A program made the position numbers and the translations under genes. This document shows, one piece after another, positions 11,388 to 22,066 of a stretch of 64,000 nucleotides of DNA; the first letter of the stretch is position 1; each line of letters begins with the position of its first letter. The stretch covers positions 1 through 64,000 of the forward strand of contig JAWUXM010000002.1 of assembly GCA_034111325.1 (NCBI GenBank). Direction: 5' to 3'. The stretch comes from JAWUXM01 sp034111325. Its GTDB lineage: Bacteria; Pseudomonadota; Alphaproteobacteria; Rickettsiales; JABIRX01. The notes beneath the pieces are model-generated. The model saw only the letters and a program-made list of their open reading frames with translations, was not told the DNA's origin and ran no database searches.

Positions 11388-12394
11388 GCAGGTAATTTAT
11401 CAAAATATACTAAGTAACTTGCGGTTAAAACAACCCAAGCGAGCGAAATTGGCAGGAATACTTTCCAGCCTAAACGCATCAATTGATCATAACGATAACG
11501 TGGGAAACTCGCGCGAACCCAAATAAATATAAACAAAATTAAACAAATTTTTGAAATCAGCCAAATAAATGGCGGAATTGCGAGAGTAAATTCATTTTCA
11601 AAAAATGGCAGCCACCCACCAAGGAAAAGAATTGCTGTTAGCGCACTCATCAAAATCATATTTGCATATTCTCCTAAGAAAAACAATGCAAAAGGCATTG
11701 ATGAATATTCAACATTATAACCAGCTACAAGCTCCGCTTCCGCTTCTGGCAAATCAAATGGGTGACGATTTGTTTCTGCTAAAGCAGAGATGAGGAATAT
11801 CACAAACATAGGGAAAAGAGGCAGTATAAACCACATGTCTTTTTGCGCTAAAACAATATCGCTTAAATTCAGCGAGCCAACATTTAGCAAAACTGTAATT
11901 AATATAAAACCAATTGAAACTTCGTAGGAAATCATTTGCGCTGCAGAACGTATAGCACCTAAAAATGCATATTTGGAATTACTTGCCCAACCTGCCATAA
12001 TCACGCCATAAACGCCAAGCGAAGAAATCGCTAAAATATAGAGAATCCCTACATTTAAATTCGCAATGACAAATGTCTCACTAAAAGGAATAACCGCCCA
12101 ACCAATTAAAGCTAAAGTATAAGTAACAACTGGCGCTAAGAGGAACACGACTTTATCTGCCTTATTAGGTAAAATCGCCTCTTTAAACATAAGCTTCACA
12201 CCATCCGCCATAGGCTGCAACAAGCCAAAAAGTCCAACGACATTTGGCCCTTTACGTAATTGCATGGCACCGATAATTTTACGCTCCACAAATGTTAAAA
12301 ATGCGACGCAAATAATCAACGGCATTACAATCAACAATATATTGCCGATGATACCTAAAAAACTTAATATTTCTGCTGTAAAAAATTCTTCCAT
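11384..12394 (-). CDS. nuoH: NADH-quinone oxidoreductase subunit H
   Basis: Eight-helix membrane subunit that forms the quinone-entry channel at the junction of the hydrophilic and membrane arms. Typical segments: [31 protein letters not shown] with acidic residues, [21 protein letters not shown] and [18 protein letters not shown]. 336 residues. It starts 13 bp after nuoG. Confidence 0.95.
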   Translation of the reverse strand: MEEFFTAEILSFLGIIGNILLIVMPLIICVAFLTFVERKIIGAMQLRKGPNVVGLFGLLQPMADGVKLMFKEAILPNKADKVVFLLAPVVTYTLALIGWAVIPFSETFVIANLNVGILYILAISSLGVYGVIMAGWASNSKYAFLGAIRSAAQMISYEVSIGFILITVLLNVGSLNLSDIVLAQKDMWFILPLFPMFVIFLISALAETNRHPFDLPEAEAELVAGYNVEYSSMPFALFFLGEYANMILMSALTAILFLGGWLPFFENEFTLAIPPFIWLISKICLILFIFIWVRASFPRYRYDQLMRLGWKVFLPISLAWVVLTASYLVYFDKLPA

Positions 12395-12407
12395 TTTTGT
12401 TTTTTAA

Positions 12408-14465
12408 TTATGCTGCATCACTACATTTCGCCATAGTCTGTGACGCCCTGCTAATTGGGTCAGTCATATAGAAATTATTAATATTATTAGTCAATTTTTG
12501 CGCTGCAATTTTGCCTTTTTTTCCTTTTAAGTCCACCCATTTTTCATTTGATAAACGGTTAAGATTAGCAAAGTTTGGATATTGTTTTAGCAATTCTTCG
12601 TCTAGCTCATGGCGTTTCTTAAAGCCTAAATCAATCTCTAAAATTTCTGCAATCTCTTTAATTACTTGCCAATCAGCTTTTGCCTCCCCTAATGGCTCAA
12701 TCGCCTTACTGGTTTTTTGTACACACCCTTCAATATTAACATATGTTACATCTTTTTCTGTGTAGGCAGCACTTGGCAAAATCAAATCTGCGTGATGCGC
12801 ACCGATGTCGCCATGTGAACCAATATAAACTGTAAAGGCTTTGTTGCTTGCCGCCAGAGCAAAATTATCATCCGCTGAAAGTAAAAATAATAGTTCTATT
12901 TTTCCGTTTTTACTATCCGCTATAATGGCTTTTGTATCCTTACCTTTAGAGGCTGGAGTAAAGCCGACATCCAAAGCACCAACTCTACCAGCCGCATTGT
13001 GTAATAAATTATAACCATTCCAGTCTTTGCTAGTAATGTTATATTTTATAATAATATTATTAACTTCTTCGGCAATAGCTAGCGCATCTTCCCTTGAGAA
13101 AACCTTTTCGCCAATAACTATCATTGGCTTTTTAGCAGATTTCAACTTCTTGGCAAATTCATGTTTTCCACTGGCAATCTCACTGATGATTTGTAAATTA
13201 TTACCTAATTCCTCAACCTTGTAAGTTAGGTCATTTGCCTTGCCAATATTTGCAATAGTAAAGCCACCTTTTAAATATCTCTTACGTAACCTTGCATTTA
13301 AAATTGCCGCCTCTAACCGTGGGTTTGTCCCGATTAGCAAACAAAGATCGGACTCTTCAATCCCTGCAATTGATGTATTAAAAATATATGAACTACGATT
13401 CTTACTATCAATGATCGAACCTTCAGGGCGGCAATCCATATGAGCGGAACCAATTTTTTGCATTAGAGTTTTCAGCGCAAAAACTGCTTCAACATCTGCT
13501 AAATTACCAGCAAGTGCAGCAATTTTTTTTGCTTTATCTCCTTCAATTTCATTGAATTTGTTAGACAGCGCATCAAGAGCCTCTTGCATTGAAACTGTCT
13601 GCAAACGACCATCAACTTTTAGATATGGCTTATCTAACCTTTGCGACTTTAAACCATCGCAAGCAAATCTAGCTTTATCATCAATCCATTCTTCGTTAAT
13701 CTCTTCATTCAAACGTGGCAGGATACGCATAACTTCCATCCCGCGTGAATCAATTCGAATATTGCTACCAACGGCATCTAACACATCAATCGACTCAGTT
13801 TTATTTAATTCCCAAGGACGAAATTTAAAAGCATGTGGCTTTGCTGTCAATGCGCCAACTGGGCAAAGATCAATCATGTTGCCAGATAATTCTGAGCTGA
13901 TTGATTTTTCTACATAAGTAGCAATTTCCATTGTCTCGCCTCGCCCGATAGCTCCGATTTCTTCAACTCCTGCAATCTCCGTTGCAAAACGGACACATCG
14001 TGTACAGTGAATACATCTGGTCATTTGGGTTTTAATTAATGGACCAAAGTTTTTCTCTTTTACTGCCCGCTTATTTTCAGTAAAGCGACTTTTATCACGC
14101 CCATAGGTCATTGCTTGATCTTGCAAATCACACTCACCGCCTTGATCACAAATCGGACAATCTAGCGGATGATTAGCCAATAAAAATTCCATCACACCTT
14201 CACGTGCTTTTTTGACCATTGGCGAATCAGTCTTAACTTGCATTCCTGCTGCAACATTCATTGCGCAAGATGCGACTGGCTTTGGTGGCCCACCGACAAC
14301 TTCAACCAAACACATACGGCAATTTCCTGCGATGGATAAACGGTCATGGTAACAAAAACGTGGAATCTCCACACCAGCAGTTTCGCAAGCTTGAATCAAA
14401 GTGATACCCTGCTCAACTTCGACTTTCTTGTCGTTAATAGTAATCTCGATTTTATCTTTGCTCAT
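12408..14465 (-). CDS. nuoG: NADH-quinone oxidoreductase subunit G
   Basis: Iron-sulfur subunit of the NADH-oxidising module, 685 residues. The N-terminal 2Fe-2S ligands lie in CYHDRLSIAGNCRMC. The His-coordinated 4Fe-4S site follows in HPLDCPICDQGGECDLQ, and another 4Fe-4S site begins CIHCTRCVRF. A long molybdopterin-oxidoreductase-like domain without obvious cofactor function makes up the rest. It ends 13 bp before nuoH. Confidence 0.95.
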   Translation of the reverse strand: MSKDKIEITINDKKVEVEQGITLIQACETAGVEIPRFCYHDRLSIAGNCRMCLVEVVGGPPKPVASCAMNVAAGMQVKTDSPMVKKAREGVMEFLLANHPLDCPICDQGGECDLQDQAMTYGRDKSRFTENKRAVKEKNFGPLIKTQMTRCIHCTRCVRFATEIAGVEEIGAIGRGETMEIATYVEKSISSELSGNMIDLCPVGALTAKPHAFKFRPWELNKTESIDVLDAVGSNIRIDSRGMEVMRILPRLNEEINEEWIDDKARFACDGLKSQRLDKPYLKVDGRLQTVSMQEALDALSNKFNEIEGDKAKKIAALAGNLADVEAVFALKTLMQKIGSAHMDCRPEGSIIDSKNRSSYIFNTSIAGIEESDLCLLIGTNPRLEAAILNARLRKRYLKGGFTIANIGKANDLTYKVEELGNNLQIISEIASGKHEFAKKLKSAKKPMIVIGEKVFSREDALAIAEEVNNIIIKYNITSKDWNGYNLLHNAAGRVGALDVGFTPASKGKDTKAIIADSKNGKIELLFLLSADDNFALAASNKAFTVYIGSHGDIGAHHADLILPSAAYTEKDVTYVNIEGCVQKTSKAIEPLGEAKADWQVIKEIAEILEIDLGFKKRHELDEELLKQYPNFANLNRLSNEKWVDLKGKKGKIAAQKLTNNINNFYMTDPISRASQTMAKCSDAA

Positions 14466-14475
14466 ATTATTTTTT

Positions 14476-15747
14476 CTATCTCTTCTGTGAAAAGCTGGCT
14501 ATTCGTCTTTCCAGCTCTGGTCTAAAATGCCTAATTAAACCTTGTACTGGCCATGCTGCTGCATCACCTAATGCACAAATTGTATGCCCTTCTATCTGCT
14601 TAGTTAAATCATGTAAACCATCTATTTCACTAAGGTCAGCATCGCCCTTTTCCATACGCTGCATAGCCCGCATCAACCAACCAGTCCCTTCACGACAAGG
14701 CGTACACTGCCCACAAGATTCATGTTTATAGAATTGTGACAAGCGTGATATTGCTTTGACAATATCAGTTGATTTATTCATGACAATCACCCCTGCTGTT
14801 CCCAGACCTGATTGCACACCACGCAACGAGTCAAAATCCATATCAACATCATCACAAATATGTTTTGGTATCAATGGTACAGATGAACCACCCGGAATTA
14901 TTGCTAATAAATTATCCCAACCACCAATTACACCTCCTGCATGTTTTTCAATTAAGGTTTTTAGCGGAATACCCATCTCTTCTTCCACATTACATGGTTT
15001 TTCAACATGACCAGAAATACAAAACACCTTTGTGCCACTATTATTTGGCTTGCCTAATTTTGCGAACCAATCTGCTCCACGACGTAAAATCGTCGGCACA
15101 ACAGCAATAGACTCAACATTATTCACCGTAGTCGGGCAGCCATAAAGACCAGCCATTGCAGGAAAAGGAGGTTTTAAACGTGGCATCCCCTTATTGCCTT
15201 CAATACTCTCTAACATTGCAGTTTCTTCACCACAAATATAAGCGCCCGCACCACGATGTACTGAAATATCAAAATCCCAACCGCCTTTACAAGCATTTTT
15301 ACCGAGAAAACCTGCTGCGTAAGCTTCTTCAATTGCTTTATTTAAAATCTGCGCTTCACGCACAAATTCACCACGAATATAGATATAACAACGATGTGCG
15401 CCAATTGCTCTTGCTGCAATTAAAGCCCCTTCAATAATTTTATGTGGCTCATGACGGATAATGTCACGATCCTTACATGTACCTGGTTCAGACTCATCAG
15501 CATTGACGACTAAGTAACTTGGCTTGTCAGAATTTTTTGGCATGAACGACCATTTCATTCCTGTCGAGAAGCCTGCGCCACCACGCCCCCTGAGCCCAGA
15601 TGCCTTGACATTTTCAATGATCCACTCATTGCCTTTTTTGACAATATCTTCTGTATTAGACCAATCACCACGTTTTTGTGAAGCTTTGAGGGTCGTTGCT
15701 TCAAAGCCATATAGGTTTGTAAATATTCTATCTTTTGCTTGCAGCAT
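14476..15747 (-). CDS. nuoF: NADH-quinone oxidoreductase subunit F
   Basis: FMN- and NADH-binding subunit of complex I with the N3 4Fe-4S cluster. Seen: the glycine-rich [16 protein letters not shown] for [23 protein letters not shown], and the cluster motif [11 protein letters not shown] near residue 345. 423 residues. It shares one base with the nuoE stop. Confidence 0.95.
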   Translation of the reverse strand: MLQAKDRIFTNLYGFEATTLKASQKRGDWSNTEDIVKKGNEWIIENVKASGLRGRGGAGFSTGMKWSFMPKNSDKPSYLVVNADESEPGTCKDRDIIRHEPHKIIEGALIAARAIGAHRCYIYIRGEFVREAQILNKAIEEAYAAGFLGKNACKGGWDFDISVHRGAGAYICGEETAMLESIEGNKGMPRLKPPFPAMAGLYGCPTTVNNVESIAVVPTILRRGADWFAKLGKPNNSGTKVFCISGHVEKPCNVEEEMGIPLKTLIEKHAGGVIGGWDNLLAIIPGGSSVPLIPKHICDDVDMDFDSLRGVQSGLGTAGVIVMNKSTDIVKAISRLSQFYKHESCGQCTPCREGTGWLMRAMQRMEKGDADLSEIDGLHDLTKQIEGHTICALGDAAAWPVQGLIRHFRPELERRIASFSQKR

Positions 15748-16307
15748 TATAGTTCTCCCTCAAATGGTTCTGAAGATTTGCGGTCAATTTGTGAACCAGA
15801 TTTTACCTTTCTGCCATCTTTTAACAAAGTTAAAATTTCCTTAATCCGAGCTGGCGCTAAATCTTCGTAATAATCATCATTGATCTGCACAACTGGCGCA
15901 TTTACACAGGCTCCTAAACATTCAACCTCCTTGATAGTAAAAAATTCATCTGCCGTCATTTCATCCAGCTCGACGCCTAATTGCGTTTTACAGGCTTTGA
16001 GAATTTCCTCTGCCCCACGTAGAGCACAAGGAGTTGTTGTACAAACCTGAACTAGGAATTTACCGACAGGTTTTAAATTATACATTGTATAAAAACTCGC
16101 CACTTCATAAACCCTAATTGGCGCCATCTCTAAATATTCAGCTATATAGTCCATCACTTCACGTGAAAGCCAGCCTGCATTCTGCCTTTGTGCTAAATCT
16201 AGCAAAGCCATCACTGCGCTTTTCTGCCTGCCTTTTGGGTAATTGGCCACAGCTGCTTTAGCTAATTTTTTATTCTCGCTATTAAATGTAAATTTTGTCT
16301 CTCCCAT
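15747..16307 (-). CDS. nuoE: NADH-quinone oxidoreductase subunit E
   Basis: Thioredoxin-like 2Fe-2S subunit (cluster N1a) of the NADH dehydrogenase module. Cluster cysteines lie in CTTTPCAL and [10 protein letters not shown]. At 186 residues it is slightly longer than E. coli NuoE, with a basic C-terminal extension common in alphaproteobacteria. It lies 5 bp after nuoD. Confidence 0.94.
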   Translation of the reverse strand: MGETKFTFNSENKKLAKAAVANYPKGRQKSAVMALLDLAQRQNAGWLSREVMDYIAEYLEMAPIRVYEVASFYTMYNLKPVGKFLVQVCTTTPCALRGAEEILKACKTQLGVELDEMTADEFFTIKEVECLGACVNAPVVQINDDYYEDLAPARIKEILTLLKDGRKVKSGSQIDRKSSEPFEGEL

Positions 16308-16312
16308 AATTT

Positions 16313-17503
16313 TTATCTATCTATCTCTCCAAATACAACGTCCATCGAACCAATAATCGCCACGACATCCGCAATCATATGACCTTTTGACATAAATTCC
16401 AAAGCTTGCAAATGTGCAAAACCCGGCGCTCTTATATGGCACCTATATGGTTTGTTTGTTCCATCTGCAACTAAATAAACCCCAAACTCACCTTTCGGCG
16501 CTTCAACTTTTTGATAAGTCTCGCCCTTTGGCACATGATATCCCTCACTATATAATTTAAAGTGATGAATCATCGCTTCCATCGAATTTTTCATGCTTTT
16601 ACGGCTTGGCGGCGAAATTTTATTATTGTCAATTTTAACAATTCCTTCAGGCATATCCTCACAACATTGGCGAATCATTTTGATTGATTGGCGCATTTCA
16701 GCAACACGGACTAAATAGCGATCATAACAATCACCATGCTTTCCAACAGGAATTTCAAAATCTAACTTATCGTAAATTTCATATGGTTCGGTTTGACGCA
16801 AATCCCAAGCGATCCCCGAAGCTCTAAGCATTGGGCCAGTAAAACCCCAATCTAACGCTTCTGCCTTACTTACCGTACCAATATCAACTAGCCTTTGTTT
16901 GAATATGCGGTTTTCAGTAAGCAACACTTCCATATCGTCAATATATTTACCAAAATCAGCAAAGTATTTATAGATATCTTCTAACAAACCAGCGGGCAAA
17001 TCTTGCGCAACACCGCCAGCCCTAATGTAATTTGCGTGCAACCTCGCACCTGATGCACGCTCGTAAAATTGCATCATCTTTTCTCTTTCTTCAAAAAGCC
17101 AAAGGAAAGGTGTCATCGCACCAACATCGAGTGCTTGCGTTGTGATATTTAGAATATGGTTAAGAATTCTGGTGATTTCAGAAAACATTACGCGAATATA
17201 TTGCGCGCGCAACGGCACTTCACATTTAAGTAGTTTCTCCGTAGCTAAGGTGAATGCGTGCTCCTGACACATTGGCGAAACATAATCCAGACGATCAAAA
17301 TATGGCAAAGCCTGCATGTAGGTTTTATGCTCTATGAGCTTCTCTGTCCCACGATGAAGAAGACCAATATGTGGATCAGCGCGCTCAATTATCTCACCGT
17401 CAAGCTCTAAAATAAGACGCAACACACCATGTGCCGCAGGGTGTTGCGGGCCAAAATTTAGCGTGATATTTTCTATATTTTTTTTAACTTTTTCTTCAAC
17501 CAT
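16313..17503 (-). CDS. nuoD: NADH-quinone oxidoreductase subunit D
   Basis: 49-kDa-type subunit that forms the quinone-binding site with NuoB. It shows [15 protein letters not shown] and [14 protein letters not shown] near the N-terminus and a long helical core related to NiFe hydrogenases. I place the start at the ATG at 17503 (396 residues). It has GGGAG-type purine-rich sequence about five bases upstream, whereas the in-frame ATG at 17515 has none. This gives an 8-bp overlap with the end of nuoC. Confidence 0.93.
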   Translation of the reverse strand: MVEEKVKKNIENITLNFGPQHPAAHGVLRLILELDGEIIERADPHIGLLHRGTEKLIEHKTYMQALPYFDRLDYVSPMCQEHAFTLATEKLLKCEVPLRAQYIRVMFSEITRILNHILNITTQALDVGAMTPFLWLFEEREKMMQFYERASGARLHANYIRAGGVAQDLPAGLLEDIYKYFADFGKYIDDMEVLLTENRIFKQRLVDIGTVSKAEALDWGFTGPMLRASGIAWDLRQTEPYEIYDKLDFEIPVGKHGDCYDRYLVRVAEMRQSIKMIRQCCEDMPEGIVKIDNNKISPPSRKSMKNSMEAMIHHFKLYSEGYHVPKGETYQKVEAPKGEFGVYLVADGTNKPYRCHIRAPGFAHLQALEFMSKGHMIADVVAIIGSMDVVFGEIDR

Positions 17504-18095
17504 TATCTCCCTCAATTTTTTCTACGGGCAGATTATAATCCGTGCCTTCCCATGGGCTCAGAAAATCAAAATTACGATATTCCTGGTCAAGCTTTACAGG
17601 CTCGTAAACAACCTTTTCTTGTTCAATATCATAACGCACTTCAACATGACCACTTAAAGGAAAATCTTTACGCAAAGGGTGCCCTTCAAAACCATAATCA
17701 GTTAATATGCGGCGTAGATCTTTACTATCTTTAAACTCAATACCGTACATATCAAACGCCTCTCTTTCAAACCAATTGGCTGTGGAGAAAACACCTTCCG
17801 CTGTTGGCACTTGTTCATCTTCACCTACTGCAACTTTAACCCGCACCCTTTGGTTTTTGGCGATACTCAGTAAATGATAAATTACTTCGAAACGCTTCTC
17901 ACGCTCAGGATAATCAGCACCGCATACATCCAATAGCTGCGCAAAAAGGCAGTTACGATCATCCCGCAAAAAATGTAGCAATGCTGCGATATAGTTCGGC
18001 TCTGTAAAAATTGTCAGCTCGCCTTCATGCAATTCTACCTTGAGGCGAAAACGTGTTTCTTTAGCAATATATTGTTGTAACGATTCTAAACTCAA
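17496..18095 (-). CDS. nuoC: NADH-quinone oxidoreductase subunit C
   Basis: 30-kDa-type hydrophilic subunit connecting the iron-sulfur arm to NuoD. Family motifs [16 protein letters not shown] and [23 protein letters not shown] are clear. 199 residues, not fused to nuoD. Its ATG overlaps the nuoB stop (4 bp). Confidence 0.94.
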   Translation of the reverse strand: MSLESLQQYIAKETRFRLKVELHEGELTIFTEPNYIAALLHFLRDDRNCLFAQLLDVCGADYPEREKRFEVIYHLLSIAKNQRVRVKVAVGEDEQVPTAEGVFSTANWFEREAFDMYGIEFKDSKDLRRILTDYGFEGHPLRKDFPLSGHVEVRYDIEQEKVVYEPVKLDQEYRNFDFLSPWEGTDYNLPVEKIEGDNG

Positions 18096-18616
18096 CGTTT
18101 TAACACCCCTGTTCTTCTGATTTTTTTCTGTAATTGCAATACGCCATAAAGCAAAGCCTCAGCCGTTGGTGGGCAACCCGGCACGTAAACATCAACTGGC
18201 ACAATGCGGTCACAACCGCGCACAACAGCATATGAATAATGATAATAGCCGCCACCATTTGCACATGAGCCCATTGATATAACCCAGCGTGGCTCAGGCA
18301 TTTGATCATATACTTTACGCAGCGCTCCTGCCATTTTATTGGTTAATGTACCAGCAACAATCATAACATCTGACTGACGTGGCGAAGGACGAAAAACCAA
18401 ACCCATCCGATCCATATCGTAACGAGCTGCGGCAGTATGCATCATCTCTACTGCACAACATGCCAGACCAAAAGTCATCGGCCATAATGAGCCACTCCTT
18501 GCCCAATTTGCTAAATCGTCTAGCTTTGCGGTAACAAAACCCTTATCGCTCACTTTGCTCATAGCTTGCTTCAGAATCTCGTCTTGATTTTGCAATGATG
18601 TTTTAGTAAAAGTCAT
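18092..18616 (-). CDS. nuoB: NADH-quinone oxidoreductase subunit B
   Basis: PSST-type subunit carrying the terminal cluster N2 that reduces quinone. The tandem-cysteine motif CCAVEMM and further ligands in GSCANGGG and [14 protein letters not shown] are present. I chose the ATG at 18616 (174 residues) because GGAGTAGGA lies just upstream. Longer in-frame starts at 18631 and 18652 would run deep into nuoA and add an unusual basic leader. Confidence 0.93.
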   Translation of the reverse strand: MTFTKTSLQNQDEILKQAMSKVSDKGFVTAKLDDLANWARSGSLWPMTFGLACCAVEMMHTAAARYDMDRMGLVFRPSPRQSDVMIVAGTLTNKMAGALRKVYDQMPEPRWVISMGSCANGGGYYHYSYAVVRGCDRIVPVDVYVPGCPPTAEALLYGVLQLQKKIRRTGVLKR

Positions 18617-18621
18617 TTTTC

Positions 18622-18987
18622 CTACTCCCATTCTAACGCGCCTTTTTTCCATTCATAAATAAAGCCTATAGTTAAAGTAAGTAAAAAGCCCATCATCGAC
18701 CAAAAGCCTAGCAAACCAATCTTTCCAAGTGTTATTGCCCAAGGGAATAAGAAGGCTACTTCAAGATCAAAAATAATAAAAAGAATCCCTACCAGATAAA
18801 AGCGTATGTCAAAACGACCACGCGAATCACCAAAAGGCTCAAAGCCACACTCATAGACTGAGAGCTTCTCACCATATGGTTTTTTAGGGGAAATAACGAA
18901 CGGAATTAACAGTAGGAAAATCGAAACGAATAAGGCAATCGCAAAAAAAACAATAATTGAAAAATATTCTTGTAGAAATGCTTCCAT
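18622..18987 (-). CDS. nuoA: NADH-quinone oxidoreductase subunit A
   Basis: Three-helix membrane subunit of complex I and first gene of the operon. 121 residues. The conserved [32 protein letters not shown] segment type is present between helix 1 and helix 2. The promoter of the whole nuo run should lie in 18988-19100, though no strong sigma70 match was found there. Confidence 0.94.
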   Translation of the reverse strand: MEAFLQEYFSIIVFFAIALFVSIFLLLIPFVISPKKPYGEKLSVYECGFEPFGDSRGRFDIRFYLVGILFIIFDLEVAFLFPWAITLGKIGLLGFWSMMGFLLTLTIGFIYEWKKGALEWE

Positions 18988-19106
18988 TTGTTTTATCTAA
19001 AATACTCTTTTAATAATTTGCAACACCTCAGATTGCTTCACCCCTTACTCTATCTAGTTACTACGAGGTTACTAACTGGTCAATAAACTCATAGCAGTAA
19101 GTTGCA

Positions 19107-19112
19107 TATAAT
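19107..19112 (+). promoter_or_regulatory. Candidate -10 element for the HEFAH-protein gene
   Basis: A perfect TATAAT. The -35 region at the expected distance is weak. A transcript starting ~7 bases downstream would exclude the in-frame TTG (19102) and ATG (19111) starts and supports the ATG at 19168, which opens directly on a signal peptide. Confidence 0.4.
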
Positions 19113-19167
19113 GCGCGACATTCTATATATTAAGCTCTTCTTTGCAAGCAATAAAATATCATCAGAT

Positions 19168-20517
19168 ATGCACTATCTCTTCACCATATTTCTTTTATTG
19201 CTGATTATCTCCCGATCTCCCTTAAAAGCAACAGAACCTAACCTTGCCGCCACACCATTTGCTGAATTACTTCCAACTAGTTATAATTATGATACTGGCA
19301 CTAACGATAATTTACCTTCGCCAAGATCTCTAGCAAACTATTATGAAAATTTTGACAGCTTTTTGGTAACCTCATATGGCTGGATGGAAAAGCTTTACCA
19401 AGCTGAAGCGGACGAGAAGATGAATGATAATTGGCGCAAATTCCGCCGAGGCTTTCTACTATTAAACGGACTCTTGCTTGATACTTCCGACTTTATCTTA
19501 CTAAACCCACACACCACCATTACCAATACAGGCGTTATTACCGTACATGAATTTGCACATCGCACTCGCGCAGCGGCGTTTGGTTATGATTCTGGCTTTA
19601 ACCCTGAATATGCTCGCCATGGCGACAACCCCTACTCCTTTGCAATAAATTTATTTGCCAACGGGAACCGCACTGGCAGCACCACATGGAATAATTCCAC
19701 GCCCGAAACATTGTTTACGCATTCATTGTTTGATACGCCCCAGCAGAGATTAATTGAAGCTGCAGCAGGCATAAACCAACAAACTAATTTAGCAGCTAAC
19801 CTTGCTAATCGCATGTCCCTTACGGATAATGTTGATATGGCAAGCTTCTTTAGTTATAGCAATAACAGCCTTTCATATTTTCTATATGATGATAGCATCA
19901 TACCTTACTTAGCTGGCTCGAGCTCTAATCCTGCAACAAGAAATCTGGCTGGTGATCGCGCGCAAATGATTAATGAATGGCGTGATTTAGGCTATAATTT
20001 TTCCGACAAATCTTTGGCACGCAATCAATTTAATGCTTTTCTAATTTCCGGAACAACTTGGTCATATTTATACAACATGCCTGAATATATCCGCACTGGA
20101 CAACGCAACTTTAAACCAATTAGATTTTTTGGCTTTCGCATGCCTGATTTCTATAATTATTATAATGTTAATGGCCCATCGCTGAACATCCAGACTGATT
20201 ATAAATTCTCAGCAAAAACCTTCCTTAAACTCGGCTATGAGTCGATTTATAGCGGCAAAACAGATTATAAAGAATATAAAATTGGTATAAGCCAAAGTTT
20301 CAAACTCGCCAACCTTAGTGCAAACTATATCATCAATGAGAAAACCACTAAAGAATCATGGAATCTCGAAGCAACTCGCTCCTACAAAAGATACGGGCTC
20401 AGCCTTGGCTATCAACTCTATAATTTTGAAACTCTCACTGGCGAACGCAACATCGACACCCTCCGCAACCGCAACAAATCTAGCGAGATCTACGCTAAAC
20501 TTATGGCACGGTTTTAA
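19168..20517 (+). CDS. Exported protein with HEFAH metalloprotease-like motif and barrel-like C-terminus
   Basis: Not a family I recognise. From the ATG at 19168 the protein has 449 residues. It starts with a hydrophobic signal sequence (residues ~4-15), then a soluble region with H127-E-F-A-H131, which matches the HExxH zinc-binding pattern of metalloproteases, after VITV. The last ~110 residues alternate polar and hydrophobic positions with aromatic ends (SANYIINEK, YGLSLGYQLYNF) and finish in LMARF, as expected of an outer-membrane beta-barrel. It is divergent from nuoA and its stop overlaps the convergent tadA stop. A zinc protease with a membrane anchor is an inference. The third zinc ligand is not identified. 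Confidence 0.7.
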   Translation: MHYLFTIFLLLLIISRSPLKATEPNLAATPFAELLPTSYNYDTGTNDNLPSPRSLANYYENFDSFLVTSYGWMEKLYQAEADEKMNDNWRKFRRGFLLLNGLLLDTSDFILLNPHTTITNTGVITVHEFAHRTRAAAFGYDSGFNPEYARHGDNPYSFAINLFANGNRTGSTTWNNSTPETLFTHSLFDTPQQRLIEAAAGINQQTNLAANLANRMSLTDNVDMASFFSYSNNSLSYFLYDDSIIPYLAGSSSNPATRNLAGDRAQMINEWRDLGYNFSDKSLARNQFNAFLISGTTWSYLYNMPEYIRTGQRNFKPIRFFGFRMPDFYNYYNVNGPSLNIQTDYKFSAKTFLKLGYESIYSGKTDYKEYKIGISQSFKLANLSANYIINEKTTKESWNLEATRSYKRYGLSLGYQLYNFETLTGERNIDTLRNRNKSSEIYAKLMARF

Positions 20518-20963
20518 CGCTTTCCCGCAAAGAACTCTTTTAGCAAAGCGCCACATTGCTCTTCGGCTATGCCGCCATAGATTTCGGGTTGATGGTGGCA
20601 GGAAGAGGAGTCAAAAATTCGTGCTCCATTTTCAACAGCACCAGATTTAGAATCATACGCGCCAAAATATAACCGTTTAATCCGCGCATTTGCAATTGCA
20701 GATGCACACATAGCACATGGCTCTAATGTAACATATAGATCAAGTTCGGGGATTTTATTGCTGTCGAGAATTCTGCAAGCTTCACGAATTGCCAAAATCT
20801 CTGCATGTGCGGTTGGGTCTTTCAGTTGTTCGGTTTGATTATGCGCTGTGGCAATGATTTTATTGGTCTGCGGATCGACAATTATAGCCCCAACAGGGAC
20901 TTCATCTGCGACGACTGCCTGCTTTGCTAAAAGCAAGGCTTCATCCATGTATGATTTAAACAT
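20514..20963 (-). CDS. tadA: tRNA-specific adenosine deaminase (TadA)
   Basis: Converts A34 to inosine in tRNA-Arg(ACG). It is an essential enzyme in most bacteria. The zinc site is formed by H53-A-E55 and P82-C83-A-M-C86. 149 residues is normal. Its ATG shares one base with the stop of the BON lipoprotein gene (TAATG), so the two are translationally coupled. Confidence 0.92.
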   Translation of the reverse strand: MFKSYMDEALLLAKQAVVADEVPVGAIIVDPQTNKIIATAHNQTEQLKDPTAHAEILAIREACRILDSNKIPELDLYVTLEPCAMCASAIANARIKRLYFGAYDSKSGAVENGARIFDSSSCHHQPEIYGGIAEEQCGALLKEFFAGKR

Positions 20964-21523
20964 TAGCGAGATTTTACGTGCGATATGACTTTTTTAACGC
21001 CTTTTACTTGGCTGGCGATCTTTGCCGCATTGCGTAATTCACGACGATCTTTAGCAGCACCAAGCAGGTAAACCGTGCCATCATTTACTTCAACGTTAAA
21101 ATTAAAAGCACTGACATTTTTATTAAGCAACAATCTACTTTTTACTTGGGTTGCAAGCAAAGCATCCCTGACTTTGTGAGATTCTTCCTGTGTGACATTG
21201 ATTTCATTAATAACTTCTTTGATTCCAAGTACCTGCCAAGTAAGTTTGATAGCTTTAATTGCTACTGCTTTTTCCTTTACCCGACCAGTTAACAAAACAC
21301 GACCTTCATTAACATTGATTTTAATATCAGAGAATAAATTGGTATATTGTTTATCAGCAAACTGACGTTTGATTTTTATCTCTGTTTTGGTATCTTTAAA
21401 ACTGTCTTTGATAGATTTCTGCCGAGCTACCAGCACCCCGCCAACAACGACTGAGCCGATGACCGATTCTACACAAGAGGTTAAGGTAAATAATGTAAGA
21501 ATAATTGCGAGACTCCTTTTCAT
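20963..21523 (-). CDS. Lipoprotein with two BON domains (DolP/YraP-like)
   Basis: 186-residue protein with a lipoprotein signal (LTLFTLTSC, cysteine at residue 17) followed by two BON domains, residues ~45-115 and ~120-185. Each has the G-x-V-x-L-x-G pattern (GRVLLTGRV, GTVYLLGAA). The architecture matches DolP (YraP), a phospholipid-binding outer-membrane lipoprotein involved in envelope integrity. Assignment to DolP itself is inference. The neighbouring tadA is coupled to it. Confidence 0.8.
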   Translation of the reverse strand: MKRSLAIILTLFTLTSCVESVIGSVVVGGVLVARQKSIKDSFKDTKTEIKIKRQFADKQYTNLFSDIKINVNEGRVLLTGRVKEKAVAIKAIKLTWQVLGIKEVINEINVTQEESHKVRDALLATQVKSRLLLNKNVSAFNFNVEVNDGTVYLLGAAKDRRELRNAAKIASQVKGVKKVISHVKSR

Positions 21524-21606
21524 GATTTTGTGCCTAAGAAATTAGCGAGAAGTCAAAAGTAGGATATATTAGTAAAATTGCTAGAAATTTTTACTATAGT
21601 AAAATA

Positions 21607-21660
21607 AAAATGGTGGGCTCAGGTGGATTTGAACCACCGACCTCACGCTTATCAGGCGTG
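21607..21660 (-). repeat. attL: 54-bp direct repeat with 3' tRNA-Ile remnant
   Basis: Identical to 63207-63260. It holds the anticodon-arm-to-CCA part of tRNA-Ile on the minus strand and breaks off into phage sequence at 21661. This is the chromosomal 3' fragment displaced by integration. It lacks the 5' half and is not a functional tRNA. Confidence 0.93.
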
Positions 21661-21684
21661 ACACCATTCTTTGCAGACATGACT

Positions 21685-21738
21685 CTTTCAGACTTTTTGA
21701 TTGAAAAAATGTTACGCTTTACACTAAAAGTCTGAAAG
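21685..21738. promoter_or_regulatory. Putative arm-type integrase/excisionase sites, left end
   Basis: Inverted pair CTTTCAGACTTTT (21685-21697) and AAAAGTCTGAAAG (21726-21738), 13-bp perfect arms. The core AAAAGTCTGAA recurs twice at the opposite prophage end (63118-63128, 63141-63151), which is the layout expected of integrase arm-binding sites. Confidence 0.6.
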
Positions 21739-21766
21739 ATAAGTTAATAATAAATAATAGGGCTAT

Positions 21767-21955
21767 ATGACTAAAAAAACAAACTTCAAATCAAAACGAG
21801 TAACTCCTAGCGTATCGTTTTATACTAATGAAAGTAAGTTTGTAAAAAACTATTCCAGGGTATATTGCAGTGCTAATGCTTGGATTGGCTCCCCAAGCTG
21901 GAAAAGACGCATAAAGCTATTTATAGCGAAAATATTAAAATTTACTAAAATCTAA
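21767..21955 (+). CDS. Small basic protein, hypothetical
   Basis: 62 residues, rich in Lys/Arg/Ser, with a C-terminal amphipathic basic helix (WKRRIKLFIAKILKF). No family recognised. It is the first open frame inside the left attachment site and is co-directional with the integrase operon of the circularised phage. A palindromic hairpin follows it. Confidence 0.45.
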   Translation: MTKKTNFKSKRVTPSVSFYTNESKFVKNYSRVYCSANAWIGSPSWKRRIKLFIAKILKFTKI

Positions 21956-21956
21956 C

Positions 21957-21974
21957 TCCCTCGAAATCGAGGGA
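21957..21974 (+). other. Perfect hairpin after the first left-end gene
   Basis: TCCCTCGA-AA-TCGAGGGA, 8-bp arms with a two-base loop, starting two bases after a stop codon. There is no T-run, so it is not a standard intrinsic terminator. It could be an operator, an mRNA-stabilising hairpin or a processing site. Confidence 0.5.
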
Positions 21975-22066
21975 ATAAGGTAATCATGATAGAGCTTTCT
22001 TTAGTAATATTTATATTTTGCGTGTGGGCTAATAATAATTAATGATAAATCAATGTGAGGAGAATT

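Noticed and set aside
18617..18652. Longer NuoB start
   Set aside because: Would overlap nuoA by 31 bp and add a basic leader not typical of NuoB. The 18616 ATG has a better ribosome-binding site.
21589..21604. Perfect palindrome TTTTACTATAGTAAAA just outside attL as an att core
   Set aside because: It is absent from the right junction, so it cannot be part of the crossover repeat. It may be a host operator or chance in AT-rich DNA.
21611..21660. Second tRNA-Ile gene
   Set aside because: Only the anticodon-to-CCA part is present. The sequence leaves the tRNA at 21661, so it is the attL remnant.
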